NCBI GenBank assembly: GCA_016717005.1
Contig: JADJUF010000038.1
Coordinates: 1 to 64,000, forward strand
Source: Myxococcales bacterium
Lineage (GTDB): Bacteria; Myxococcota_A; Polyangia; Haliangiales; Haliangiaceae
Reading direction: 5' to 3'
DNA length: 64,000 bases
Shown here: piece by piece, positions 45,709 through 55,689 of the stretch
Layout: every line of letters begins with the position of its first letter
How positions within the stretch are numbered: the stretch's first letter is position 1
Made by a program: the position numbers and the translations under genes
Notes under the pieces: model-generated
Told to the model about the DNA's origin: nothing
What the model saw: only the letters and a program-made list of their open reading frames with translations
Database searches by the model: none

Positions 45709-46140
45709 CGGCGCAGGCCGAGGGCATGCGCTGGGCGAAGCGCGCGACGGCGCGGCCAGGCTGAGGGCGTGCGTCGCGGCCGCGCGCGACGGCGCGGCCG
45801 GGCTGACGGCGCACGTCGCTGAAGCGCGCGACGGCGGGCCCGGGGGTGACAGCGGCGGTCGCTGAAGCGCGCGCCCGCGGCCGGGCTGCCGGCGCAGGTC
45901 GCTGAAGCGCGCGACGGCGGGCCCGGGGGTGACAGCGGCGGTCGCTGAAGCGCGCGACCCCGCGGCCGGGCTGACGGCACACGTCGCTGAAGCGCGCGAC
46001 GGCGGGCCCGGGGGTGACCGCGGCGGTCGCTGAAGCGCGCGCGCCCGCGGCCGGGCTGACGGCGGAGGTCGTTGAAGCGCGCGACGGCGAGCTGGCGAAG
46101 GCCCGTGCGCGCTGGGAGAAGCGCGCGCCGCGCCCGGGAT
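45652..46140. repeat. ~42-bp tandem array echoing the 3' end of the DUF2277 gene
   Basis: About nine units of the type GTCGCTGAAGCGCGCGACGGC plus a GGCCGGGCTGA or GGGCCCGGGGGTGA half follow the gene stop. Units alternate between two subtypes, so a two-unit block was amplified. The last unit (46087-46130) contains a second copy of the codons GELAKARARWEKRA, identical in sense to 45652-45693, so the array is bracketed by two copies of the gene's 3' end. Confidence 0.85.
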
Positions 46141-46152
46141 TCGGGCACGTCG

Positions 46153-46608
46153 CTATGGCGGCGCAGCCCGCAGGTAGGTCAGCACCACGGCCTCGTCGCC
46201 GTAGGCGTGCGTGACCGCGCCGCCACCGACCACGCCCGCGACGACCAGCTCGGCGACCGCGGCGTCGACGTTGGCGAGCTGCACCCGGGCGCCGCCCAGC
46301 GCGAGCGGCGCGCCGGCCTTGAGCTCGATCGCCACGGCGACGCGATCGGCCGGCGTCGGCGATGACACGTCGACCACGATGAAGTCGCCGCAGGCCGCGC
46401 GCTGGTTGCAGCGGTAGAGCCACAGGTTGGTGCGGCGGGCGAGCACCGTCTGCACGAACGCCTGCTCGGGGCCGCTCATCGCGAACCGCTCGAGCAGCCG
46501 GAACGCCGCGCTGCGGGTGCAGTCGCCCGACTCGGCGATCACGCGCGGCAGCTCGAAGCGATCGACCAGCCACGGCGGCAGGCGCAGCGTCAGCGGATCG
46601 GCCGGCAC
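46153..46608 (-). CDS. Hypothetical protein, PD-(D/E)xK-like signature possible
   Basis: A 151-residue protein starting at GTG 46608. The segment RTNLWLYRCNQRAACGDFIV, VDVSSPTPADRVAVAIELKA has Asp followed after 15 residues by ELK, the spacing used in PD-(D/E)xK nuclease folds, but the helix content around it is not decisive. Two cysteines (CNQRAAC) could bind metal. Neighbours do not help. Treat as unknown. Confidence 0.5.
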   Translation of the reverse strand: MPADPLTLRLPPWLVDRFELPRVIAESGDCTRSAAFRLLERFAMSGPEQAFVQTVLARRTNLWLYRCNQRAACGDFIVVDVSSPTPADRVAVAIELKAGAPLALGGARVQLANVDAAVAELVVAGVVGGGAVTHAYGDEAVVLTYLRAAPP

Positions 46609-46627
46609 GCCCGCCAGCGTGCCACGG

Positions 46628-47107
46628 TCAGTGGCCGCCGATCATCCCGCGGTGCATGTCCATCGAGCAGGTCGAGAACGCGGCGCAGTCGCTGGCGGCC
46701 ATGCACGCCTCGGCCTGGGCGCGCATCGCGTCGTACTGCGTGGTCGGCATCGAGCCGAGGACCTGCGTGCACATCGCGGTCACCGCGGCCGGCTGGGAGT
46801 CGTCAGCCCACTCGGTCTTGGCCTGCGCGACGATGCCGTCGCGGCCACCCGGCTGCTGGGCCTCGGCGGCGATGCCGGCGGGCTTGTCGAGCTCGATGCG
46901 CACGTCGACCAGGGCCGGGATGTAGTCGTCGGTGCAGGTGCGGGCGCGGGCGAAGAAGGCCTCGCACTGGGCCAGGGCCGCCGCGTCGACGGGCGCGCTG
47001 GCCGCAGGCGTGGCGCCGGTGCGCGGGGCCGGTGCGGCGTCGGCGCCGCCGCAGGCGGCGAGGGCGAGCGGGGCGAGCAGCGTGGACAGGAGCAGGAGCG
47101 TGCGCAT
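46628..47107 (-). CDS. Lipoprotein with Cys-rich C-terminus
   Basis: A 159-residue lipoprotein (signal PLALAAC, Cys19). The mature part has paired cysteines (LAQCEAFFARARTCTDDYIP; TAMCTQVLGSM; AEACMAASDCAAFSTC) and a Met/His-rich end (SMDMHRGMIGGH) that could bind metal, perhaps copper. GAAAGG precedes the ATG by about 12 nt. No family recognised. Ends 20 bp after the start of the neighbouring minus-strand gene region, same strand, possibly cotranscribed. Confidence 0.6.
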   Translation of the reverse strand: MRTLLLLSTLLAPLALAACGGADAAPAPRTGATPAASAPVDAAALAQCEAFFARARTCTDDYIPALVDVRIELDKPAGIAAEAQQPGGRDGIVAQAKTEWADDSQPAAVTAMCTQVLGSMPTTQYDAMRAQAEACMAASDCAAFSTCSMDMHRGMIGGH

Positions 47108-47330
47108 CGGGGCGGGGCCTTTCGTTCGGGGTTCGCACGCCATAACGAGGCCCGCGGGCGATCGTGACAGCCGGCGACGACGGAAATGTACTGCGATCTC
47201 GCCTGCAACCGAAGGTGGGTGGGCGTGTCGTCGGCGCGCCGAAGCGCCTTCGTGCCCAGCGCGCCGGCGCCGGCGCGCTTGCGGTAGTCGGGCCTTGGCG
47301 CGCGGCGGCGGGCGGGCCATCCTGCGCCCG

Positions 47331-48619
<1,289 letters not shown>

Positions 48620-48623
<4 letters not shown>

Positions 48624-49720
48624 CGATCGCGGGGCTGGTGACCCGGGGCCTGCGCGCGATGACCGCCTACCACGTGCCGCGGCCCGCGGGCATCCGCGCC
48701 AAGCTCGACGCCAACGAGTCGCCGCACGCGCTGCCGCCCGAGGTGGCCGAGGCCCTGGGCCGCGAGCTGGCGACGGTCGCGCTCCACCGGTATCCCGAGG
48801 CCGATCCGGTCGAGCTGCGCGCGCACCTGGCGGCCGAGCTAGGCGTCGCGCCGGCGGCGCTGTCGTTCGGCAACGGCTCCGACGAGCTGCTCGCGCTCCT
48901 GTGCGCGGCGTTCGGCGAGCCGCGGCCGGGCAAGACCCGCGCGACGGTGCTGTATCCGGATCCGTCGTTCGTCGTCTACCGGATCGCCGCGCTCGGCCAC
49001 GGCCTCGACCCGATCGAGGTGCCGCTCGACGACGACATGCAGCTCGACTTCGAGCTGGTCGACGACGCGATGACCGGCGCGGCGCCCAACCTGGCGTTCT
49101 TCGCGCTGCCCAACAACCCGACCGGCACGCTGTGGACGCCCGAGCGCGTCGCCGACCTGGCGGCGGCCCACCCGGGCACGATCGTCGTCGCCGACGAGGC
49201 CTACATCGACTACGGCGGGCGCACGCTCCTGCCGCGCCTCGCCGACCTGCCGAACCTGGTGGTCATGCGCACGCTGTCGAAGGTCGGCCTGGCCGGGCTG
49301 CGGATCGGGTTCCTGGTGGCCGACCAGGCGATCGTGCGCGAGGTCGAGAAGGTCCGGCCGCCGTACAACCTGGGCGCGCTCAACCAGCGCGCGGCGCTGT
49401 GGATGCTGCGCACCCAGGGCGCGTGGCTGCGGGCCCGGGCCGCCGACGTGGTGGCCGAGCGCGCGCGCCTGGCCGCGGCGCTGGCGACGGTGCCCGACGT
49501 GCGGGTGTTCCCGAGCGAGGCCAACCTGCTGCTGTTCCGGATCGGCCGGGTCGGCGACGGCCGGGCCAAGGCGGCGTGGCAGGCCCTGGCCGAGCGCGGC
49601 GTGCTGGTCCGCAACCTCGACCGTCCCGGGCCGCTGGCCGGGTGCCTACGGGTCACGCCGGGCACGCCCGAGGAGAACGACCTGTTCCTGACCGAGCTGC
49701 GCGCGGTCCTGACCGCGTGA
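48620..49720 (+). CDS. hisC: Histidinol-phosphate aminotransferase
   Basis: PLP-dependent class II aminotransferase (imidazole-acetol phosphate to histidinol phosphate, glutamate donor). Landmarks over 366 residues: LDANESPHALPPEV, FGNGSDELLALLCAAFGEP, FFALPNNPTGTLWTPERV, VVADEAYIDYGG, RTLSKVGLAGLRIGF (PLP-binding Lys in TLSK) and CLRVTPGTPEENDLF. GTG start within the hisD stop. Catalysis precedes hisD in the pathway, and the pair makes an operon. Confidence 0.95.
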
Positions 49721-49786
49721 TCCGCCGCCGCACGGACGGCGCGGACGGCGCCGCGGACTGTCACAGGGACCGCCGATAACCGCGCC

Positions 49787-51649
49787 ATGGCCGGTTCGAG
49801 CTTCCGTCGGGGCTGGGGGGACATCGCGCTCGCCGTGATCGTGGTCGCGGTGGTCGCGATGATGGTCGTGCCGCTGCCGGCGCTGGCGATCGATCTGCTG
49901 CTGGCGCTGAGCTTCACGTCGGCGGTGGTGATCCTCTTGACCTCGGTCTACGCGACCGCGCCGGCGCGGCTGACCACGCTGCCGACGATCCTGCTGGTCG
50001 CGACGTTGTTCCGCCTGGGCGTGAACGTGTCGACGACCCGGCGGATCCTGGCCGAGGCCGACGGCGGCCAGGTGGTCAAGGCGTTCGGCAACTTCGTCGC
50101 CCAGGGCGACCTGGTGGTCGGGCTGGTGGTGTTCGCGGTGATCACGATCGTGCAGTACCTGGTGATCGCGCGCGGCGCTGAGCGCGTGGCCGAGGTCGCG
50201 GCGCGGTTCGCGCTCGACGGGCTGCCCGGCAAGCAGCTGGCGATCGACGCCGATCTCAAGGCCGGGGCGATCGACGCCGCCGAGGCCGGGCGTCGCCGGC
50301 GCGCGCTCGAGCAGCAGTCGCAGCTCTACGGCGCGCTCGACGGCGCGATGAAGTTCGTCAAGGGCGACGCGATCGCCGCGATCCTGATCGTCGCGATCAA
50401 CCTGATCGGCGGGCTGGTGATCGGCGTCGGCGAGCGCGGCCTGTCGCTGGCCGAGGCCGCGCGCATCTACGCGGTGCAGTCGGTCGGCGACGGCCTGGTC
50501 GTGCAGCTGCCGGCGCTGCTGGTGGCGCTGGCGGCGGCGCTGGCGGTGACGCGCCTGGCGTCGGCGGACGGCGAGCGCGCGGTCGGCGACGACATCGTCG
50601 CGCAGCTCGGCGCGCAGCCGCGGGCGCTCGCGACCACCGCGGTGCTGCTGGCGGCGCTGGGCCTGGTGCCGGGCCTGCCCCACGTGCCGTTCCTGGTGCT
50701 GGCGGCGGTGGCCGGCGGGCTGGCGCTGCTGGCGCGGGCGGCGGCGGGGCGGGTCGCGCCGAGCGCGACGATCGCGGTGGCGGCGACGACCGACGACCGC
50801 GGCCGGCCCGACGGCGTCGTGATCGCGGTGGCGCCGCGGGTGGCGGCCGCGCTCGATCGCGCCGCGCTGGCGACCGTGCTGTCGGACGTGCGGGCCGGGT
50901 TGATCGCGCGGCTGGGCGTGCGCGTGCCGGGGCTGGCGGTGATCGGCGACGCGGCGGTGGCGTCCGCCGACGCCGAGCTGCGGTTGTGGGGCACGACCGT
51001 CGACTGGCTGCCGGCGCCGCGGACCGCGGCCGACCTGGTCGCGCCGCTGACGGCCGCGCTGGCCGGCTGCGCCGACGAGCTGATCCGCGCCGGCGGCGTG
51101 CAGGCGATGCTCGACGAGCTGGGCCCGGGCCAGGCGCCGCTCGTGCGCGACGTCGTGCCGCGGGTGGCGTCCCTGGCGGTGGTCACCGACGTGCTGCGGC
51201 GGCTGGTGCGCGAGGGCGTGGCCATCCACGATCTCGGCGCGATCCTCGAGGCGCTGGCCCAGGTCCCGACCGGCGGCGCCAAGGACGCCGCCAGCCTGAC
51301 CGAGCAGGTCCGCGGGCGCACCGGCCGCGCGGTCACCGCCGGCGTCGCGCCGCGCAACAAGCTCGAGGCCTGGACCCTCGACCCGATGATCGAGGACGTC
51401 GTGCGCAGCGCGATCCTGCCGCGCGACGGCGGCGCGATCGTCGCGCTCGAGCCCGACCTCGGCCGCGACATCGTCGGCGCGGTCCGCCGCGTCGTCGGCG
51501 AGCGTGGCGTCATCCTGGTCGCCGGCGACGTCCGCCGGCACCTGCGCACCGTGCTCGAGCCCGAGCTGCCCGGCGTCGCCGTGGTCGCGCCGCACGAGCT
51601 GGTCGCCGGCGTCGTGGTCACGCCGCGCGGGCGCATCGACCTGGCGTGA
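49787..51649 (+). CDS. FHIPEP-family export gate protein (FlhA/SctV-like), orphan
   Basis: A 620-residue inner-membrane protein. Seven or eight helices in the first 330 residues enclose the FHIPEP signature RLGVNVSTTRRIL (residues 76-88) and the cytoplasmic FHIPEP loop (QLAIDADLKAGAIDAAEAGR; YGALDGAMKFVKGDAIAAIL). The C-terminal cytoplasmic domain (SLAVVTDVLRRLVREGVAIH; AGVAPRNKLEAWTLDPMIED) forms the nonameric ring in FlhA and SctV. The protein is about 70 residues shorter than usual, mainly before the cytoplasmic domain. No other type III secretion or flagellar gene is nearby, although such loci are normally clustered. Its last 16 codons seed the array that follows. Confidence 0.9.
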   Translation: MAGSSFRRGWGDIALAVIVVAVVAMMVVPLPALAIDLLLALSFTSAVVILLTSVYATAPARLTTLPTILLVATLFRLGVNVSTTRRILAEADGGQVVKAFGNFVAQGDLVVGLVVFAVITIVQYLVIARGAERVAEVAARFALDGLPGKQLAIDADLKAGAIDAAEAGRRRRALEQQSQLYGALDGAMKFVKGDAIAAILIVAINLIGGLVIGVGERGLSLAEAARIYAVQSVGDGLVVQLPALLVALAAALAVTRLASADGERAVGDDIVAQLGAQPRALATTAVLLAALGLVPGLPHVPFLVLAAVAGGLALLARAAAGRVAPSATIAVAATTDDRGRPDGVVIAVAPRVAAALDRAALATVLSDVRAGLIARLGVRVPGLAVIGDAAVASADAELRLWGTTVDWLPAPRTAADLVAPLTAALAGCADELIRAGGVQAMLDELGPGQAPLVRDVVPRVASLAVVTDVLRRLVREGVAIHDLGAILEALAQVPTGGAKDAASLTEQVRGRTGRAVTAGVAPRNKLEAWTLDPMIEDVVRSAILPRDGGAIVALEPDLGRDIVGAVRRVVGERGVILVAGDVRRHLRTVLEPELPGVAVVAPHELVAGVVVTPRGRIDLA

Positions 51650-51955
51650 GCGTCCGCGGCGTCGTGCTCCCGCCGCGCGGGCGCATCGACCTGGCGTGAC
51701 CGTCGGCGGGAGCGTGGTCACGCCGGGCGGCCGCATCGACCTGGCGTGAGCGTCGGCGGGCGTCGCGCGGGCGCACCGACCTGGCGTGAGCGTCGGCGGG
51801 CGTCGCGCGGGCGCATCGACCTGGCGTGAGCGTCGGCGGGCGTCGCGCGGGCGCATCGACCTGGCGTGAGCGTCGGCGGGCGTCGCGCGGGCGCATCGAC
51901 CTGGCGTGAGCGTCGGCGGGCGTCGCGCGGGCGCATCGACCTGGCGTGTGGGTCG
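51602..51955. repeat. 40/50-bp tandem array echoing the 3' end of the FHIPEP gene
   Basis: The gene ends in codons for RGRIDLA-stop. CGCATCGACCTGGCGTGA recurs with its last base at 51649 (gene), 51699, 51749, 51829, 51869 and 51909, with a one-base variant ending at 51789 and a final copy ending CTGGCGTG at 51949. The first two units are 50 bp and still resemble the gene's VVVTPRGRIDLA codons; later units are 40 bp and nearly identical, so the array grew outward by unit amplification. Confidence 0.95.
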
Positions 51956-51967
51956 GCGGGCGCGTGG

Positions 51968-51973
51968 TAACCT
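51968..51973 (+). promoter_or_regulatory. -10 box TAACCT, leaderless start predicted
   Basis: GGTAACCT lies 5 nt before ATG 51979, directly after the echo array. Confidence 0.5.
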
Positions 51974-51978
51974 GAGCC

Positions 51979-52572
51979 ATGGCGACGCCCGGCGCTCCCC
52001 GCCCGAGCCACACCCTCGAGGAATGGCTGGCCCTGCCGAGCGACGCGCGGGTCGAGCTGATCGACGGCGAGTTCGTCGAGAAGGCGGCGCCGACGTTCGA
52101 GCACGGGCGGGCGCAAGGCCACACCGTCGGAGCGCTCGGCGGGCCGTTCGACCGACGGGTGGGTGGTCCTGGTGGACCGGGCGGCTGGTGGCTGGCGACC
52201 GAGGTCGACATCGTGCTGGACGGCCGCGGCTACCGCCCCGACATCGCCGGCTGGCGCCGCGAACACCTGCCGGCGCCCCCTTCGACGCGGCCGATCACCG
52301 CGCGCCCCGACTGGCTGTGCGAGATCGTGAGCGAGTCCAACCGCACCATCGACACGGTCACCAAGCTGCGGCGCTACCACCAGGCCGGCGTGCCGCACTA
52401 CTGGCTGCTCGACCACCTGGCGCGCACGCTCACGGTCCACCGCCACACCGCCGACGGCTATCTCATCGTGGTGTCGGCCGAGGCCGGCGAGCGGGTGCGG
52501 GCCGAGCCGTTCGACGCCATCGAGCTCCAGGTCGCGGTCCTGCTGGGCGATGATCCCGACGATCAGGGCTGA
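51979..52572 (+). CDS. Uma2-family putative endonuclease-fold protein
   Basis: A 197-residue Uma2 (DUF820) protein. Conserved points: EEWLALPSDARVELIDGEFV at the N-terminus, EVDIVLDGRGYRPDIAGWRR (the PD core), RPDWLCEIVSESN (the second acidic position), and KLRRYHQAGVPHYWLLDHLA. Family members adopt a PD-(D/E)xK nuclease-like fold; activity and target are not known. It starts after the repeat array from its own leaderless promoter. Its 3' end overlaps the next gene. Confidence 0.85.
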   Translation: MATPGAPRPSHTLEEWLALPSDARVELIDGEFVEKAAPTFEHGRAQGHTVGALGGPFDRRVGGPGGPGGWWLATEVDIVLDGRGYRPDIAGWRREHLPAPPSTRPITARPDWLCEIVSESNRTIDTVTKLRRYHQAGVPHYWLLDHLARTLTVHRHTADGYLIVVSAEAGERVRAEPFDAIELQVAVLLGDDPDDQG

Positions 52573-53035
52573 TCGCGTGACCCGCGGGCTCGTCGCGATC
52601 GCGGTGCTGGTCGGCGCCGCTGCGCCCGCGACGGCCGAGCCGATCGGCGCGCTGATCGGCGGCAGCGAGGTCGCGTTCGGCGGCGGCCCGCGCCAGCGCG
52701 TCAACGCCACGGCGATCGCCTACCTGACCCGGCGCGCCGGCGGCCACGTCAGCGTGTCGCGGCTCGCGCTCGACGGCGCCAGCGGCGCGGTCACCGCCGG
52801 GTTCGCGTACCGCGCCAACGCCGCGCGCCCGCGCCTCGAGCTGGTGGTCCACGTCGGCGCCGGCGTCGCCTGGCCGACCGCGCCGGTCGCCGCCGCCGGC
52901 GTCACCGCGTTCCTGTGGCCGACGCGCTTCCCGATCGCTGTCACGACCGGCGTCCGCGTCTACGCCTTCATCGACGACGTCGCGCCGGCGCCGCTGGCGC
53001 TGTCGCTCGAGCTCGGCCTGGCGCTGGCCCGCTAG
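52550..53035 (+). CDS. Exported protein of unknown function
   Basis: A 161-residue protein (ATG 52550) or 152-residue (GTG 52577), with a signal peptide (GLVAIAVLVGAAAPATA). The mature part is a run of amphipathic strands (VNATAIAYLTRRAGGHVSVS; ARPRLELVVHVGAGVAWPTA; FPIAVTTGVRVYAFIDDVAP; LALSLELGLALAR) ending at the C-terminus, typical of a small outer-membrane beta-barrel. It overlaps Uma2 by 23 bp if the ATG is used. Confidence 0.55.
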   Translation: MIPTIRADRVTRGLVAIAVLVGAAAPATAEPIGALIGGSEVAFGGGPRQRVNATAIAYLTRRAGGHVSVSRLALDGASGAVTAGFAYRANAARPRLELVVHVGAGVAWPTAPVAAAGVTAFLWPTRFPIAVTTGVRVYAFIDDVAPAPLALSLELGLALAR

Positions 53036-53069
53036 ATCTCGAGTCACCGCGGCGCCGTGACACCCGGCG

Positions 53070-53387
53070 CTACCAGCGCTCGGGCCAGGGCATCGCCTCG
53101 ATCGCCGCCGCCAGCTCGGCCCGGGTCGCGGCCTCGAGATGGATCGGCCCGGTCGGGCGCCCGAGCTCGTAGTGCTGCTCGGGCAGCCAGTGGCCGTGGG
53201 CCGCGAGCGACGCGGTGCGGGCGGCCTCGGCCTCGGCCGGATCGACGACCAGCGCGCGGATCCGGATCACGCCGTCCTGCTCGACGATCGCCACGAACGG
53301 GTGTGGGGAGCCCAGCCACAGCGGCAGGTCGCCGGCGCGGACGGCGGCGAGGGCGCGGGCCCGGCCGACGGGCGGGATCGGTGCCAT
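53070..53387 (-). CDS. Small hypothetical protein
   Basis: A 105-residue soluble protein (MAPIPPVGRARALAAVRAGD; FVAIVEQDGVIRIRALVVDP; EQHYELGRPTGPIHLEAATR). No signal or membrane segment; ferredoxin-like alpha/beta alternation. No family recognised. It lies 25 bp upstream of the end of the propeller lipoprotein gene, same strand, and may be cotranscribed with it. A short palindrome (GTCAC...GTGAC, 53044-53062) between it and the convergent gene may terminate transcription. Confidence 0.5.
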   Translation of the reverse strand: MAPIPPVGRARALAAVRAGDLPLWLGSPHPFVAIVEQDGVIRIRALVVDPAEAEAARTASLAAHGHWLPEQHYELGRPTGPIHLEAATRAELAAAIEAMPWPERW

Positions 53388-53412
53388 GGGGCGAGCGTCG
53401 CAGATCCCGCGG

Positions 53413-55620
53413 CTACTGGCAGGCCGACTCGAACGGGTTGTTCACGGCCTGGGGCGCGGTCGGCCACGCGCCGAAGCGCCAGCCGCAGCGGCTCGCGACG
53501 ATCGCGCCGGTCGCGGTGTCGAGGACGACCGCGCCGGCCATCGACATCAAGAGCGCGCGGCGCCCGTCGCGCGCGAGGGTCAGCCGCGACAGGCTGGTGC
53601 CGAGGCTGGCGCTCCAGCGCACGCTGCCGTCGAGGGCCATCGCCGTGGTCGCGCCGTTGACGTCGGCGAGGATCGCGGTGTCGGTGCCGGGCACGCCGAT
53701 GATCTGCTCGATCGACTGGCGGTAGTCGAAGGCGTGCGGATCGTCGGCGGCGGCGCTGGCGTAGCGCGTGACGGTGCGCCCGTCGAACATGTACACGCGG
53801 CCGGCGCTGTCGACGAGGAGCGGCTGCGCGGTCATGGTCCGGCTGGGCACGTCGCCGAGCTTGGTCAGCGGCACGCCGGTCGCGAGCTGCGCGGCGGTGT
53901 ACGTGCGCACGCGCTGCGACGAGTCGACGGTGACCAGCGCCGGCGCGGCGTCGTCGGCGCCCGCGCGCGGCCAGAACGAGAACGACCCGTCGGCGATGAC
54001 CTTGGGCTTGCCGAACACCGGCGTCGCGCTCGGCGTGATCGGCAGGGCCCAGACCCCGCCGCCGTCGCGGACGCCGAGCAGGTACCCGCGCGGGTGCCAG
54101 ACCGCCGAGTGCGGGCTGCCGGGCACCTGCGCCTGCGCCACGACGTGGCCGTCGGCGGCGGCGATCAGCACGGCCTGGCCGGTGGCGGTGATCAGCACGA
54201 CGTGGGCGTCGTCGACGTACTCGACGACGACCACGGCCGACCCGGCGGTCGCCGTGACCGCGCCGGTGCCGTCGAGCGCCTCGATGGTCACGTCGCCAGC
54301 GCCCATCGCCCAGGTCACGTGGGTGCCGTCGGGCGACAGCGCCGCGGCGGTGGTGGTGGCGAACTGATAGCCGACGTACCGCGTGGCGCCGCCGTCGTCG
54401 GCGACGACGAGGTTCTGGCCGATGCCGGCGACGACCCGGCCGGGCCCGATCGCCGGCGGGCTGTTGCGCCCGAGCGTGCTGGTCACGGCGTCGGCGTCGG
54501 CGGTCAGCGCGACGGTCCAGTCGCCGGCGCCGAGCGAGAACACGTCGAGGGCGTCGGCGCTCGGGAACCCGAGCCGCTGCGGATTGGTGAGCGTGAGCGC
54601 GGCCAGCGCCTTGGGCGTGACGTCGGCGCCGGTGGCGGTGGCGATGATCACGGCGACCGCCTGCTCGGTCGGCGGCGCCAGTCGCTGCCGGGGCGCCTCG
54701 AACTGGCGATCGGGCTGAGGCTTGCGCGGGCCGGGCGCGGGCGCGCCGGCGCCGCTGGGGCCGGCGCTGCCGGGGGGCGGGGCGGGCTGCACCGCGGCAG
54801 CGGCAGCAGCAGCGGCGGCGGCCTTCACCGCGGCCGGGTCGGCGAAGTACGCCAGGTGGGCGCCGTCGGGCGCGACCGCCAGCTCGACCGGGGTGCGCGG
54901 CGCGATCGCCAGCGGTCGCTCGGCGCCCCAGCGCAGGTGGCGATCGGCGACGGTGATCGCCACCGCCGCGAACGTGCGGTCGACGCCGTCCGCACGGCTG
55001 ACGATCGCCAGCGCGTCGGTCGCGCCGCTCGGGCGCAGCGCCTCGATGCGGGTGCCGTCGCGGCTGAGCTCGTCGACGATCGCGCCGTGGCCGTCGGCCA
55101 GGGCGATCGACTGATCGGCCCGCACCACCAGCCACGCGTCGGCGGCGCTGGCGACCAGGCCGATGGCCTGCGGCACCGCCGGCACGTCGACCACATCGAG
55201 CAGCCCGCCGTCGGCCGTGAGCCGGAACAGGTGCGCGGTGCCGCTGGCGTCGATCGCGCCGACGACGAAGCCGCCGGCGTGGCGGACCACCTCGAGCGCG
55301 CGGGCGCCCCGCTGCGGCAGCGCGATCGGGGCCGCGGTGCCGTCGAGCGCGGGCCACAGGCGCAGCGCGCCGATCGTGTCGATCGAGATCGCCGCAGTCG
55401 CGGTGCGGTCCAGCACCGTCGCCGTGATGAACGCCGTGTGCGGCGCGATCCGCGGCGGCGCCGCCGGGCCCCAGTCGGTGGCGCCGCCGAGGTCAGGCGT
55501 GACCGTCGCGCCGCCGTCGCTGCCGACGCGCGGCGGCGGGCTGGTCGGGGGCTTGTGGCTGTCGCCGCCGCACGCGAGCAGCGCCGGGATCAGCAGGGTC
55601 GCGTAGACGGGCGTGCGCAT
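53413..55620 (-). CDS. Large beta-propeller lipoprotein
   Basis: A 735-residue lipoprotein (signal TLLIPALLAC, Cys17). After a Pro-rich linker come many WD40-like/quinoprotein blades (PVELAVAPDGAHLAYFADPA; ALSPDGTHVTWAMGAGDVTI; VPGSPHSAVWHPRGYLLGVR; GSVRWSASLGTSLSRLTLAR). An Ala run (residues near 275) and a Pro/Gly-rich loop divide two propeller parts. No catalytic motif is visible. A role as a periplasmic or surface interaction platform is likely. ATG 55620 is chosen because it gives a clean signal peptide; an earlier ATG at 55638 is possible. Confidence 0.75.
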   Translation of the reverse strand: MRTPVYATLLIPALLACGGDSHKPPTSPPPRVGSDGGATVTPDLGGATDWGPAAPPRIAPHTAFITATVLDRTATAAISIDTIGALRLWPALDGTAAPIALPQRGARALEVVRHAGGFVVGAIDASGTAHLFRLTADGGLLDVVDVPAVPQAIGLVASAADAWLVVRADQSIALADGHGAIVDELSRDGTRIEALRPSGATDALAIVSRADGVDRTFAAVAITVADRHLRWGAERPLAIAPRTPVELAVAPDGAHLAYFADPAAVKAAAAAAAAAAVQPAPPPGSAGPSGAGAPAPGPRKPQPDRQFEAPRQRLAPPTEQAVAVIIATATGADVTPKALAALTLTNPQRLGFPSADALDVFSLGAGDWTVALTADADAVTSTLGRNSPPAIGPGRVVAGIGQNLVVADDGGATRYVGYQFATTTAAALSPDGTHVTWAMGAGDVTIEALDGTGAVTATAGSAVVVVEYVDDAHVVLITATGQAVLIAAADGHVVAQAQVPGSPHSAVWHPRGYLLGVRDGGGVWALPITPSATPVFGKPKVIADGSFSFWPRAGADDAAPALVTVDSSQRVRTYTAAQLATGVPLTKLGDVPSRTMTAQPLLVDSAGRVYMFDGRTVTRYASAAADDPHAFDYRQSIEQIIGVPGTDTAILADVNGATTAMALDGSVRWSASLGTSLSRLTLARDGRRALLMSMAGAVVLDTATGAIVASRCGWRFGAWPTAPQAVNNPFESACQ

Positions 55621-55689
55621 CGCAGCGTTCCAACGCATGAACCCCGACGGTCGATCCAACCGCCGGCAAAGACAACCCGACCGGGCCCG

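Noticed and set aside
49787..51649. flhA of a flagellar operon
   Set aside because: No flagellar gene is nearby, so I give only the family and no flagellar symbol.
51979..52572. Toxin or defence nuclease module
   Set aside because: Uma2 proteins are common and poorly understood; no partner gene or defence island is visible.
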